A DNA stretch of 38,061 nucleotides from Pseudomonadota bacterium (GTDB lineage: Bacteria > Desulfobacterota > Desulfobacteria > Desulfobacterales > Desulfobacteraceae). The position numbers and the translations under genes were made by a program. Below are positions 1 through 7,973 of the stretch, piece by piece. Within the stretch, counting starts at the first letter, position 1. Every line of letters starts with the position of its first letter. The notes below the pieces were generated by a model. That model did not search any database. It was not told the origin of the DNA and worked only from the letters and a program-made list of their open reading frames with translations. The stretch is taken from positions 1 through 38,061 of the forward strand of contig JAHJLN010000222.1 in assembly GCA_018821715.1 (NCBI GenBank), read 5' to 3'.

Positions 1-1329
1 CTCTGTTATGTTAAATTTTTCCAAAGTCTTTTTTTCACCCAAAGTCCTGCCGGCAATCAGTGCCGGCTTTTGATTTCTCAGGCAATGAACAAATCCGCCT
101 GCCATACTGTTGAGGGGGATTTCAATTGCCTTTAAATCCATTTTCGTGTCTGTAGAATCGAGGAGTTCAACCACTCTAAGGCCCCTGAGCTTTTTTATCA
201 CCCTCATGATATAAAGCCTGTCAAACTTGAAATCAGTATAAATCGCCTTCAGGGTGGAGGTGATAATCTCCTCAGGATCAAGGCTGTGGTGAGGGGTGGT
301 GATACTTGCTTTTATCGGCGAAACCACAACGGTTTTATCCTGCTGAAGGTTTTCATGATAATAATAATGCGTATTGATATGGCACAGCTTAAGATTTGCC
401 CGGAACAGATTCTCCCGGAACTGATTGGCGGAAGGGAAAACAAAATTATAAAATTTTGACGTATTTTCCATTTCCCTGTCCATGCGGCGGATCACTTTTA
501 TAAAATCAATCGTGTTTAAGTCTATATTTTTTTCAATTTCAGGCTGAAGAATGGGGAGGCGGACAATATCAACAGATCCCATTCCCTGGGTCCAGGACAA
601 AAAATTGGCAAGGGAAACAATGGAGATCAGATGTGCCTCTTCCCTGGTAAGATCCAGGTGTTCATATCGCTGATGATGGTATTTTATGGTCAAAGAAAGA
701 GACTCGGGCAGATGCCACAGAGAACTGTAATAGGCGCCCAGATCATCATGCCCCATCCCCATGAGTTCTCTCTCCTCTGTGATCATCTGTCCTGTTGATT
801 TTGCCACACTGAAAATAAAGTCGCCATAATTAACGCGCCCCTGGAGATCAAAAAAAATTTTCCCGAAATCATGCAAAAGCCCGCTGATATAAGCTTCTCC
901 AGGATTTGGATACCGGGTTTCCTCGGCAATGGCCATACTCAGGGTCGCCACACTAAGGCAGTGCCGCCAGAAAAAAATCCTGTCAAACAGTTTCTGCTTT
1001 TTGGATTTAATCATTTTCTCAAAAACCGTGGCCCCCAGCGCAAGCCTTGTGACCTCATCAAACCCGAGATAGACCACAGCCTCCAAAACAGCTGTTACTT
1101 TTTGTCTCAGGCCATACAATGCAGAGTTTACGATGCCCAGCACTTTGGCGGAAATTCCAGGATCTGTTTCCACAAGCTTGGAAAGGTCTTCCATGGAAGC
1201 ATCCTTATCCCTGCTGATTTCCAGCAGTTTTACCATGACAGGAGAAAAGCTTGGAAGCGCTTTGACGTCAAGCTTTAAAACCCGTTTAATGTCGGATTCC
1301 AGAGGCAGTATGAGTTTTTTATCCATCAT
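1..1329 (-). CDS. HDOD/GAF-domain signalling protein (partial, C-terminus beyond window)
   Basis: The reading frame is open from the ATG at 1329 (tandem Met at 1326) to base 1 without a stop, so at least 443 residues are present and the C-terminus is missing. The N-terminal ~270 residues match the HDOD family: residues 25-75 give the opening helices (PSFSPVMVKLLEI, then DPGISAKVLGIVNSALYG), and an HD pair lies at residues 153-154 (LLHDFGKIFF), followed by GMGHDDLGAYYSSLW. The remaining part, about residues 300-443, reads like a GAF-type sensory region. HDOD proteins are cytoplasmic regulators of c-di-GMP, motility or stress signalling and mostly lack phosphodiesterase activity; the role here is unknown. 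No strong ribosome site was seen directly before the start. It is transcribed divergently from the next gene and appears monocistronic. Confidence 0.85.
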   Translation of the reverse strand, partial: MMDKKLILPLESDIKRVLKLDVKALPSFSPVMVKLLEISRDKDASMEDLSKLVETDPGISAKVLGIVNSALYGLRQKVTAVLEAVVYLGFDEVTRLALGATVFEKMIKSKKQKLFDRIFFWRHCLSVATLSMAIAEETRYPNPGEAYISGLLHDFGKIFFDLQGRVNYGDFIFSVAKSTGQMITEERELMGMGHDDLGAYYSSLWHLPESLSLTIKYHHQRYEHLDLTREEAHLISIVSLANFLSWTQGMGSVDIVRLPILQPEIEKNIDLNTIDFIKVIRRMDREMENTSKFYNFVFPSANQFRENLFRANLKLCHINTHYYYHENLQQDKTVVVSPIKASITTPHHSLDPEEIITSTLKAIYTDFKFDRLYIMRVIKKLRGLRVVELLDSTDTKMDLKAIEIPLNSMAGGFVHCLRNQKPALIAGRTLGEKKTLEKFNITE

Positions 1330-1612
1330 GCTGGTTTAATAAACAATCCTTGATATTCAGGTTAAAAAATTACAGATCAGAAATAGTTTCAAAAACTTAA
1401 CATAAATTTTACCAGGTATGCAAGAAATCCTTTTTCTGCACAGATCTCTTATTCTGAAAAGGACTTTTTCAAGCACATCATACATGGAACTGGTTGCCAT
1501 CCAAAATCCAAGTGCTTGACAATATTCATCAAATAACAATACATACAATAAGAAAAACTTTTATTCACTGTGCACAATTATATTGAAATTTTCATTTTAA
1601 AGGAATTGAGTT

Positions 1613-2038
1613 ATGAAGAAAATTATTGGCGGCGCCCTATCAATTATTCTGGGATTAATTTGTTTTTCAATCTTCCCCCAGGCATTTTTTAACCTTCTGA
1701 CCGGCATCATCCCTTTAATACTGATAACTGCCGGATGCCTGGCCATTTATCTTAAACATGAGGACGAATCAGATGGTGAAGAAGAGACAGACAGTTGGAA
1801 TAACACAGACGCTTCAGAAACGATGCCACCTGCCGTGCCGGCTGAAACCGGGCTTGAAGAAGCTGTCATAACCGCTCCAGCAGATGATAGCCTTACCTTA
1901 TTGGGTAATACAGGCTCTCTTGTTTTTCACACTTCTGACTGCAATTTTTCGAAAAGTAAACACTGCACTGAAGTTTTCACCTCAAGGGAAAAGGCGATTC
2001 AAGAAGGGTATAAGCCTTGCGGGATATGTAACCCATAG
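1613..2038 (+). CDS. Small membrane protein with C-terminal Ada-like Cys (zinc) domain
   Basis: This 141-residue protein has two hydrophobic segments near the N-terminus (about residues 4-22 and 27-47), then an acidic, low-complexity linker (50-95), then a compact C-terminal domain with Cys110, Cys118, Cys136 and Cys139 in the pattern VFHTSDC...FTSREKAIQEGYKPCGIC. That pattern resembles the Ada-type zinc-binding module often found as a stand-alone or membrane-anchored domain. The ATG is preceded by AAAGGA with suitable spacing. Function is unknown; a metal-binding domain tethered to the membrane is the inference. It stands alone between a divergent HDOD gene and a convergent cupin remnant. 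Confidence 0.75.
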   Translation: MKKIIGGALSIILGLICFSIFPQAFFNLLTGIIPLILITAGCLAIYLKHEDESDGEEETDSWNNTDASETMPPAVPAETGLEEAVITAPADDSLTLLGNTGSLVFHTSDCNFSKSKHCTEVFTSREKAIQEGYKPCGICNP

Positions 2039-2086
2039 ATCCGGCTGTTAATATCAGGATTTGATGATACATTGAAAAAGCCTGTT

Positions 2087-2115
2087 AACTGTTTAGTCCT
2101 TTTTTAACAGTTTTT
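2087..2115. terminator. Possible weak AT-rich hairpin terminator
   Basis: Inverted repeat AACTGTT (2087-2093) and AACAGTT (2106-2112) followed by T residues lies 50 bases after the stop of the 1613-2038 gene and overlaps the end of the convergent cupin remnant. The stem is only 7 bp and AT-rich, so this is tentative. Confidence 0.3.
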
Positions 2116-2404
2116 CCGGCCATTTATTTCTAACGTTTTGCTCTCCTGTGTAATAGGGGACTTTTGATTTCTCCTCAAATATATCCATTGCCGGCAGAAT
2201 GTTGATTTTTCTGGAATCCGGATATTCACAGACATCAATATTGGCCTTAGTGCGCAGGTCAATGTAGATAAACGGCTCATCGCTATGGTTGTAAAGTTGA
2301 TGCGTCCCCAAAGGGCCTTCTTCAAAAAAGATGATATCCCCTTTTAATATTGTCTGGAATCCCTCGGGTGACCGTAAGGTGGCTTTAAAAAGATAGTGAC
2401 AAGA
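2093..2404 (-). pseudogene. Truncated cupin-domain gene remnant
   Basis: The open frame from 2404 to the TAA at 2093 encodes the C-terminal half of a cupin: a beta-strand run around ATLRSPEGFQTILKGDIIF, then EEGPLGTHQLYNHSDEPF, ending in a tail rich in D/E/K. It opens right after an in-frame TGA (2405-2407) with no ATG, GTG or TTG start at a plausible place, and the usual first cupin half with its metal-binding HxH motif is absent: only a lone CHY remains before the next strand. I therefore read it as an N-terminally deleted remnant rather than a working gene. A later start inside it (2311 or 2325) would give a fragment unable to form a full barrel. Confidence 0.6.
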
Positions 2405-2512
2405 TCACTTTTAACGGCTATCAAAATAACTTGGGGGTTGCAACCATATTCTTAAACATTCAATTGGGAAAGCTATTTATCAGCGATGCCTTTAAGCTTA
2501 CATGAGTTTTGC

Positions 2513-2542
2513 TTGACATTCAAACCCTTGTCTGTGCAAATA
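2513..2542 (+). promoter_or_regulatory. Possible sigma-70-type promoter for the EamA-DDAH operon
   Basis: A perfect TTGACA at 2513-2518 is followed, 18 bases on, by CAAATA (2537-2542), a poor -10. It lies about 35 bases before the TTG start at 2574. Position supports it; the -10 does not. Confidence 0.35.
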
Positions 2543-2573
2543 CGAAAATTATTTTCAATAAAAGGAAACGCTT

Positions 2574-3461
2574 TTGACCTATTTCAAGTTGCTATTGACG
2601 GCTGTTTTCTGGGGGGGAACCTTTATTGCGGGAAAATTCATCTCCCACAATGTTGATCCTTTTTCAGCAGCTTTTTTAAGGTTTTTAATCGCTTCGTTTT
2701 TTCTTGTCTTTTTAACCATAAAGATAGAAGGACGTCTGCCAAAGCTTGCACCCGATAAAATATTCATTGTGTTTTTATTGGGGTTTACAGGTATTTTTTC
2801 CTATAACCTGTTTTTTTTCTCAGGCCTTAATTATATTCAGGCCAATCAGGCGTCTTTGATTATTGCCAGCAACCCTATTTTTATCAGCCTCTGTTCTGTT
2901 ATTTTTTTTAAGGAAAAACTGAACTTCATAAAAATTACAGGGCTTTGTCTGTCCGTCACAGGGGCTTTGATTGTTATTTCAAATGGAACTGTTTTTAAAC
3001 TATTCACCCTGGGATTTGGAAAAGGTGAATTGCTTATTTTCGGGTGTGTTGTAAGCTGGGTGGCCTATTCAATCCTGGGGAAAAAAGCCATGAATGATTT
3101 ATCCCCCATTGCCTGTGTTTGCTATTCATCCATTGCCGGAACCTTGCTGCTGTTTTTGCCTGCCCTTTTTAAAGGCGTATTTGTAAAGATGGGGAACTAC
3201 ACTCCCATGGAATGGGCAAGCCTTTTCTATCTTGGCTTTTTTGGAACCGTACTTGGCTTTTTCTGGTATTACGAAGGCATTAAGCAGATCGGCCCTATGA
3301 AAGCCGGGGTTTTTATCAACTTTGTTCCCATCAGTGCCATTGTTCTGTCTTTTTTTATCTTAAAAGAACCGATCACTCTCTCTTTAATAATCGGAGCAAT
3401 CTGTGTTATTGCAGGGGTATACTTAACCAATACTGTAAATTTAAAAAATAAGGAGAATTAA
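2574..3461 (+). CDS. DMT-superfamily (EamA) transporter
   Basis: The 295-residue product is a ten-helix inner-membrane protein made of two EamA repeats (about residues 3-135 and 148-285). The first repeat has the family signature AVFWGGTFIAGKF near the N-terminus and the second contains WVAYSILGKKAM. EamA carriers export or import amino acids and other small metabolites; the substrate cannot be read from sequence. Translation starts at a UUG preceded by AAAGGAAA (2561-2567), since no ATG fits. The stop codon is separated by one base from the next start, so it is co-transcribed with the DDAH-family gene, hinting that an arginine- or citrulline-related compound could be moved. Confidence 0.88.
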   Translation: MTYFKLLLTAVFWGGTFIAGKFISHNVDPFSAAFLRFLIASFFLVFLTIKIEGRLPKLAPDKIFIVFLLGFTGIFSYNLFFFSGLNYIQANQASLIIASNPIFISLCSVIFFKEKLNFIKITGLCLSVTGALIVISNGTVFKLFTLGFGKGELLIFGCVVSWVAYSILGKKAMNDLSPIACVCYSSIAGTLLLFLPALFKGVFVKMGNYTPMEWASLFYLGFFGTVLGFFWYYEGIKQIGPMKAGVFINFVPISAIVLSFFILKEPITLSLIIGAICVIAGVYLTNTVNLKNKEN

Positions 3462-3462
3462 T

Positions 3463-4224
3463 TTGTTTACCACCGCCATCGTTAAAACACCCTGCCGGAA
3501 TATGATCAATGGCATCAGCACGGCAAACTTGGGAAAACCGGATTACGATCTTGCCTTAAAACAGCACAAAACCTATATCCATACGCTGGAAAAATGCGGT
3601 CTTAAGGTGATGGTACTTGATGCGGATGAGATGTTTCCTGATTCAACCTTTATCGAGGATGCCTGCCTGATAACGCCTCGATGTGCCATCCTGACCAATC
3701 CGGGTGATGCTTCAAGAAGAGATGAGCCTCTCCGACTTTCTAAAACCATCCAAGGACTTGGCCTGCCTGTGGAAAGCATTCAAACTCCCGGGACCCTTGA
3801 TGCAGGAGATATTATGATGGTAAAAGATCATTATTTTGCAGGGCTGTCGGATCGAACAAATGCACAAGGCGCTTCACAATTAGAAACAATTTTAAAAAAA
3901 TATGACTACACCTCCTCAACCATTACGCTTGAAAGCGTTCTTCATTTAAAAACCGGAATTTCATATTTGGAAAATAATATGTTGCTTGCCTTTGGAGAAT
4001 TTTTAACAAAACCAGAACTAAAAGGCTTTAATATTTTAAAAGTCGATGCAGATGAGGCCTATGCAGCCAACTCTGTCTGGATCAACGGCAATGTGCTGGT
4101 CCCCAAAGGATTTTTTAAAACAAAAAAGATGATCCAGGATTCGGGATATAGGGTTTTTGAAGTGGATGTATCTGAGTTTCAAAAACTTGATGGCGGGTTA
4201 AGCTGCCTGTCGCTGAGATTTTAA
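3463..4224 (+). CDS. Dimethylarginine dimethylaminohydrolase-like amidinotransferase-fold enzyme
   Basis: This 253-residue protein belongs to the guanidine-modifying (DDAH/arginine deiminase) superfamily. Expected features are visible: FIEDACLI (residues 63-70, acidic pair binding the guanidino group), LDAGDIM (112-118), LSDRTN (128-133), catalytic His161 in VLHLKTG, and the nucleophilic Cys248 in the final LSCLSLRF. The active site therefore looks intact. DDAH enzymes hydrolyse methylated arginines to citrulline plus methylamines; in bacteria some members act on other guanidines. Translation starts at a UUG with AGGAGA at 3451-3456, one base after the transporter stop, and the operon ends at the hairpin at 4241-4280. 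Substrate is inferred only at family level. Confidence 0.85.
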   Translation: MFTTAIVKTPCRNMINGISTANLGKPDYDLALKQHKTYIHTLEKCGLKVMVLDADEMFPDSTFIEDACLITPRCAILTNPGDASRRDEPLRLSKTIQGLGLPVESIQTPGTLDAGDIMMVKDHYFAGLSDRTNAQGASQLETILKKYDYTSSTITLESVLHLKTGISYLENNMLLAFGEFLTKPELKGFNILKVDADEAYAANSVWINGNVLVPKGFFKTKKMIQDSGYRVFEVDVSEFQKLDGGLSCLSLRF

Positions 4225-4240
4225 TAACAGATGGAATTTA

Positions 4241-4280
4241 AAAAAAATGCCGGATATGATGTCATACCCGGCATTTTTTA
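4241..4280. terminator. Bidirectional Rho-independent terminator between convergent genes
   Basis: A nearly perfect hairpin, AAAAATGCCGG...CCGGCATTTTT, with one mismatch and a short loop, is flanked by A-run and T-run. It sits between the convergent DDAH-like and ferredoxin genes and can serve both. Confidence 0.85.
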
Positions 4281-4308
4281 ATTCTATTGCAAGACGTTTG
4301 CTTCTTGC

Positions 4309-4497
4309 TTAATCTTCCTCAACTACAATAGCGTCTTCTTCACAGACTTCAACGCAGCTTTCGCAGCCCATGCATTCTTCAGCATTTACTGGAACGGATT
4401 TGTCATCTTCCATTTCAAAAACTTCTACTGGACACACGTCTACACACTCTTCGCAACCAACACATTTTGATTGATCAACAATTGGATTAAATGCCAT
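4309..4497 (-). CDS. 2[4Fe-4S] bacterial-type ferredoxin
   Basis: The 62-residue protein has two classical cluster motifs, CVGCEECVDVCP (residues 12-23) and CMGCESCVEVCE (about 42-53), and is strongly acidic, as in clostridial and sulfate-reducer ferredoxins. It is a soluble, low-potential electron carrier, probably serving oxidoreductases such as pyruvate or other 2-oxoacid oxidoreductases. The ATG is preceded by a strong AAGGAGG ribosome site. A promoter is seen at 4575-4602, and the gene ends at the shared bidirectional terminator, so it appears monocistronic. Both motifs carry all four cysteines; the final residue after the second is Glu rather than Pro, a common variation. Confidence 0.95.
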   Translation of the reverse strand: MAFNPIVDQSKCVGCEECVDVCPVEVFEMEDDKSVPVNAEECMGCESCVEVCEEDAIVVEED

Positions 4498-4574
4498 TTT
4501 AATAGCCTCCTTAAAAAATTAACAATAGTATATTACAAATTCATTTTTTAAATATTATCTGTATAAAAAACGCT

Positions 4575-4602
4575 TTTATAACATGTCATTAATTAAAATC
4601 AA
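4575..4602 (-). promoter_or_regulatory. Probable sigma-70-type promoter of the ferredoxin gene
   Basis: On the minus strand TTGATT (4597-4602) and TATAAA (4575-4580) are separated by 16 bases, about 80 bases before the ferredoxin ATG. It lies just past the end of the upstream 320-aa gene, consistent with independent transcription of the ferredoxin. Confidence 0.5.
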
Positions 4603-4610
4603 GTTTTTTG

Positions 4611-5573
4611 TCACTTTAATTTGATCAGACATACAGATATCTGTTTGTCTGACATTTTAAAGAGCTTGTTAATAGTATTTCCGGAAAAAAGATACAATTT
4701 AATTTGCCCGGAAAGCGAACATCCATCTTTCACTTGTGGCAAAACATTTTCCCGGTTGCCATTTCCTTGAATTGCACCCATCAGACCATCACAAAACCGA
4801 TGGTGCCATTCATCTTTATTTTCACATTCATTCTCATGCACTTTTATCTTATCGATGTCAAGGGCATTTACAGCATCTTTGCAATTAGACTCAAGATAGT
4901 CAAAAACAGCTGGGCTGGTAGTGATAAACAATGGGCTGTTCCTGTCTTGTTTTGCCCGTTTATTTTGAGCCAGGCACCCTGACCATGCCCTGATCCGTTC
5001 CTGGGTCATCATGGTTCCAGGATCTTTAGTGTCAAAGGTTTTGCTGCCCTGTGCAGCACTCAAGGGATTTTCTAATCCGCGCAAAGCCGACATAAGGGTT
5101 TCTCTATTTTTTTCCAGATCTCTAAGTTCCAAATCTATGCGCTCATTTTGTTCATCACACAATTGCGCCATCTTTAGAAACAATAAATCGTGATGCAAAT
5201 CAGGGGGGGAATCTAACGGCGCAGCTTTTTCATCTTTTATCCCTTTGATCTGTGATCTAATGGCTGCCACATTCGTGTCACTTGTGAAATATGGATTATC
5301 CTTTAAAAGTAATTTAAGGTTTACTTTGTTTCCCCTATGGATTTGAGCCCATTCAAAATATTGTTTGACGGTTTGTTCAACCGATACAAGCGCTTTAGCT
5401 GATGGGAATAATGGATCGATTTTGCCTTGTTCCGCCAATTTTTCCACTGTTTGATGATCCTTAAGATCAGCGCTGACCGGTATATATTGGAATGAGGGAA
5501 AAAAAGTCAAAAGAGTTCTCAACTGGTTTTGGGTAATATGGGTGAAGGGGAAAAATATAAATTGATTTGTCAT
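4611..5573 (-). CDS. Conserved hypothetical protein, translationally coupled to the CysK-CysRS fusion
   Basis: I do not recognise this 320-residue protein. It has no signal peptide or membrane helix. Visible traits are an N-terminal segment rich in aromatic and beta-type residues (FIFFPFTHITQNQLRTLL), a central charged helical stretch around residues 135-175 (QLCDEQNERIDLELRDLEKN), likely coiled coil, and a Cys/His-bearing C-terminal part (CKDAV, NECENKDEWHHRFCDG, DGCSLSG). Its ATG overlaps the stop of the CysK-CysRS fusion (ATGA), with no independent promoter seen, so it is made together with that enzyme. A role beside cysteine metabolism is inferred from this coupling only. Confidence 0.7.
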   Translation of the reverse strand: MTNQFIFFPFTHITQNQLRTLLTFFPSFQYIPVSADLKDHQTVEKLAEQGKIDPLFPSAKALVSVEQTVKQYFEWAQIHRGNKVNLKLLLKDNPYFTSDTNVAAIRSQIKGIKDEKAAPLDSPPDLHHDLLFLKMAQLCDEQNERIDLELRDLEKNRETLMSALRGLENPLSAAQGSKTFDTKDPGTMMTQERIRAWSGCLAQNKRAKQDRNSPLFITTSPAVFDYLESNCKDAVNALDIDKIKVHENECENKDEWHHRFCDGLMGAIQGNGNRENVLPQVKDGCSLSGQIKLYLFSGNTINKLFKMSDKQISVCLIKLK

Positions 5574-7873
5574 GCATCCACCTTTTTGTCATGAACATTA
5601 ACACCTAAAGTGATTAACTGTTCCCGAATTTTATCCGCCAGGTCCCAGTCTTTTTGATGTCGTGCCTGTTCACGTTTTTTCATAAGATCTTGGGCCTTGC
5701 TTGAATATTCCCTTTTTTTATCAAAATTAAAAATCTTGAGAACCGAATCAATTTCTTTAAAGCAGTTCACAAGTCTTTTTGCACCGTCTGGATTGATTTT
5801 GCCCTTATTAATCAACGCATTGATGATTTTGACATTTGCCAGCAATGAAAAAACCACACCGGAAATCTTTAAATCATCTTCCATTGATTGGTGAAATGCT
5901 GATTTTATATCATATAATAGTTGATCCATTCCTTCAAAATCTTTTCCAACCTTAATGGCGCACAAGGTATCAATACATCGGTTGATTTTATTGAGCGTAT
6001 AGTGCGCCTGTTTCAAGGACTGCTCTGATAAAAGCAGGGTTTTTCTATAATGATTGGAAATCAGCCAGAATCGAATCGTTTCAGGCTCCCACCCCTGATT
6101 GAACAAATATTCAAGGGTCAACGCTTCAATATTTTTTGGACCCAGAGAGCCGTCATAATGAACCGGATCACAATGCAGCCAGTACTTTGCAAGGGTTGCC
6201 CCTTTTGCTGCTCTGGCAATGGCAACCTCGTTCTCATGATGGGGGAAAATAAGCTCCCTGCTTCCGGTTTGAATATCAAACGTGTTCCCTAAAAACTTCA
6301 TGGCAATGGCGGCACACTGCAAATGAAGAGAAGGCCGCACATTGCCCCATTGGGTTTTAACGCCCACCCCTCTTTTAAGCTCTGAAAGACGAACCCGTTT
6401 TAACAATGTAAAATCCTTGGGATTGCGTTTTTCATACTCGTCAAGGTCCACGGTTGCCCCAAGTTTAATCTTATCCAGGTTGGTACTGGAAAATTCACCA
6501 TACTCAGGCAGGTTGGCAATATCAAAATAAAGAGAATGCAGTTTTTCATAGGCATGCTGTTTAGATTGAAGCTGTCTGACTATATCAATCATTTCTTCAA
6601 AATGGTCTGATACTTTTGGATAGGCTTCGGCTTTCCTGACATTCAATTTTTCAAGATCATTTTTAAAAAAATCAAAATAAACTTGTGTAAACTCAGGCAG
6701 CGTCATTCCTGCTTTCTGAGACCCCTGTATGGTCTTGTCATCATAATCGGTTATATTGACAACATGATTGACGGCAATGTTGTTATATTCAATGTATCTG
6801 ATGAGCAGATCCGTAAACATATATCTTCTGAACTGACCGATATTGAGTCTTTCATGAACAGTGGGACCGCAGGTATAGACAGATACTTTCCCTTTTTCAA
6901 TGGGTTCAAACCGTATTTTTGATTTTGAAAACGTATTAAACAGGGACAAGGCAATATGGGTATCCACAGCAAACAGATTGGTGGACAGATACCGCTCACC
7001 ACTGTCCGGAAAAATGGCCACAACAATCCCTGTTTTGATCTTTACGGCTTCATCAACGGCAGCCGCCATTGCAGCGCCACTGCTCATTCCCACAAAAAGT
7101 CCCTCTTTTACCGCAAGCTTTCGGGCCATATCAAAGGCTCTGTCATCTTCAATGTTGACTTTTTCATCCAGGCGGTCCTTATCCATGATCTCAGGGGTAT
7201 AGGACTCTTTCATATTCTTAAGTCCCTGGATTTTATGGCCCAGATACGGCTCGGCACAGATAATCCTGATATCCTTGTTGTGTTCTTTTAATCTCCTGGA
7301 AAGCCCCATCAGGGTTCCGCTCGTCCCAATGGTTGCGACCAGTGAAGAAACTTTGCCTTTGGTCTGCTCAATGATTTCAGGCCCGGTGGTGTAATAATGG
7401 GCTTTCCAATTGGCTTCATTATTATACTGGTCCGTTAAAAAATATTTGCCTGGATTTTCTCTGGCAAGCCGGTAGGCTTCCTCAATGGCACCGTCAGATC
7501 CCAGATGTTTGGGGGTTAAAATGATCTGGGCACCCCTTGCACGCAGGATACTTTTGCGCTCTTCACTTGCATTTTCCGCCATGGTCAGTGCAATCTTATA
7601 CCCTTTGACGGCGCAAATCATGGCAAGACCGATACCGGTATTCCCGCTGGTGGCTTCGATAACGGTTTTATCTTTGGTCAATTCGCCGGATTTTTCCGCT
7701 TCGTTGATCATATAGAGCGCTGCTCGATCTTTAACAGAACCGCCGGGGTTCATATATTCAAGCTTGGCAAATATTTTAACTCCCTTTACAGGATTCATCT
7801 TTGTTATTTCAATAATAGGGGTATTACCAATGGAATCAATAATTGAAAATGTCATTTTTTTGCCCTTTGCCAT
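5570..7873 (-). CDS. Cysteine synthase fused to a CysRS-like domain lacking HIGH and KMSKS
   Basis: This 767-residue protein (from ATG 7873; a TTG at 7882 is also possible) joins two enzymes. Residues 7-~312 are an O-acetylserine sulfhydrylase-type PLP enzyme: PLP lysine K48 in GGSVKDR, EATSGNTGIGLA (73-84), GTSGTLMG (183-190), and SSGAA. Residues ~320-767 follow cysteinyl-tRNA synthetase from YTCGPTVH through FPHHENE to the C-terminal helical part (KKREQARHQKDWDLADKIREQL in shortened form). Zinc ligands C335, C520, H545 and E549 are kept. However HIGH is NIGQ (344-347), and where KMSKS should follow the WLHCDPVHYDG strand the sequence is SLGPKN. The usual HGGG before FPHHENE is QTGS. ATP-dependent aminoacylation is therefore doubtful. 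It may be a cysteine- or persulfide-handling enzyme. The downstream gene overlaps by 4 bp. Confidence 0.85.
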   Translation of the reverse strand: MAKGKKMTFSIIDSIGNTPIIEITKMNPVKGVKIFAKLEYMNPGGSVKDRAALYMINEAEKSGELTKDKTVIEATSGNTGIGLAMICAVKGYKIALTMAENASEERKSILRARGAQIILTPKHLGSDGAIEEAYRLARENPGKYFLTDQYNNEANWKAHYYTTGPEIIEQTKGKVSSLVATIGTSGTLMGLSRRLKEHNKDIRIICAEPYLGHKIQGLKNMKESYTPEIMDKDRLDEKVNIEDDRAFDMARKLAVKEGLFVGMSSGAAMAAAVDEAVKIKTGIVVAIFPDSGERYLSTNLFAVDTHIALSLFNTFSKSKIRFEPIEKGKVSVYTCGPTVHERLNIGQFRRYMFTDLLIRYIEYNNIAVNHVVNITDYDDKTIQGSQKAGMTLPEFTQVYFDFFKNDLEKLNVRKAEAYPKVSDHFEEMIDIVRQLQSKQHAYEKLHSLYFDIANLPEYGEFSSTNLDKIKLGATVDLDEYEKRNPKDFTLLKRVRLSELKRGVGVKTQWGNVRPSLHLQCAAIAMKFLGNTFDIQTGSRELIFPHHENEVAIARAAKGATLAKYWLHCDPVHYDGSLGPKNIEALTLEYLFNQGWEPETIRFWLISNHYRKTLLLSEQSLKQAHYTLNKINRCIDTLCAIKVGKDFEGMDQLLYDIKSAFHQSMEDDLKISGVVFSLLANVKIINALINKGKINPDGAKRLVNCFKEIDSVLKIFNFDKKREYSSKAQDLMKKREQARHQKDWDLADKIREQLITLGVNVHDKKVDA

Positions 7874-7901
7874 GGTGAACAATCCAAATCCTATTCTTAA
7901 C

Positions 7902-7931
7902 TTGACTTTTAAACTATAAAATGGCTTTATA
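7902..7931 (+). promoter_or_regulatory. Possible lptD promoter
   Basis: TTGACT at 7902-7907 is followed after 18 bases by TTTATA (7926-7931). The same hexamer read on the other strand is the -10 of the divergent promoter. The -10 match on this strand is weak, but placement 40 bases before the ATG at 7974 fits. Confidence 0.35.
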
Positions 7932-7954
7932 CAGTAATTTTAAACGATGTGCAA
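7926..7954 (-). promoter_or_regulatory. Probable promoter of the CysK-CysRS fusion operon
   Basis: On the minus strand TTGCAC (7949-7954) and TATAAA (7926-7931) are 17 bases apart, upstream of the start at 7873. It faces the lptD promoter and shares the -10 hexamer position with it. Confidence 0.5.
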
Positions 7955-7973
7955 TTTTTTTACTGGAAAGAAC

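Noticed and set aside
871-1278. 135-codon plus-strand frame
   Set aside because: Antisense to the HDOD gene, whose translation is clearly real.
1516-1545. TTGACA followed by TACATA before the 1613 gene
   Set aside because: -10 matches only three positions; kept out as a promoter call.
1357-1548. 63-codon minus-strand frame upstream of the HDOD gene
   Set aside because: No ribosome site, no family resemblance, AT-rich gap.
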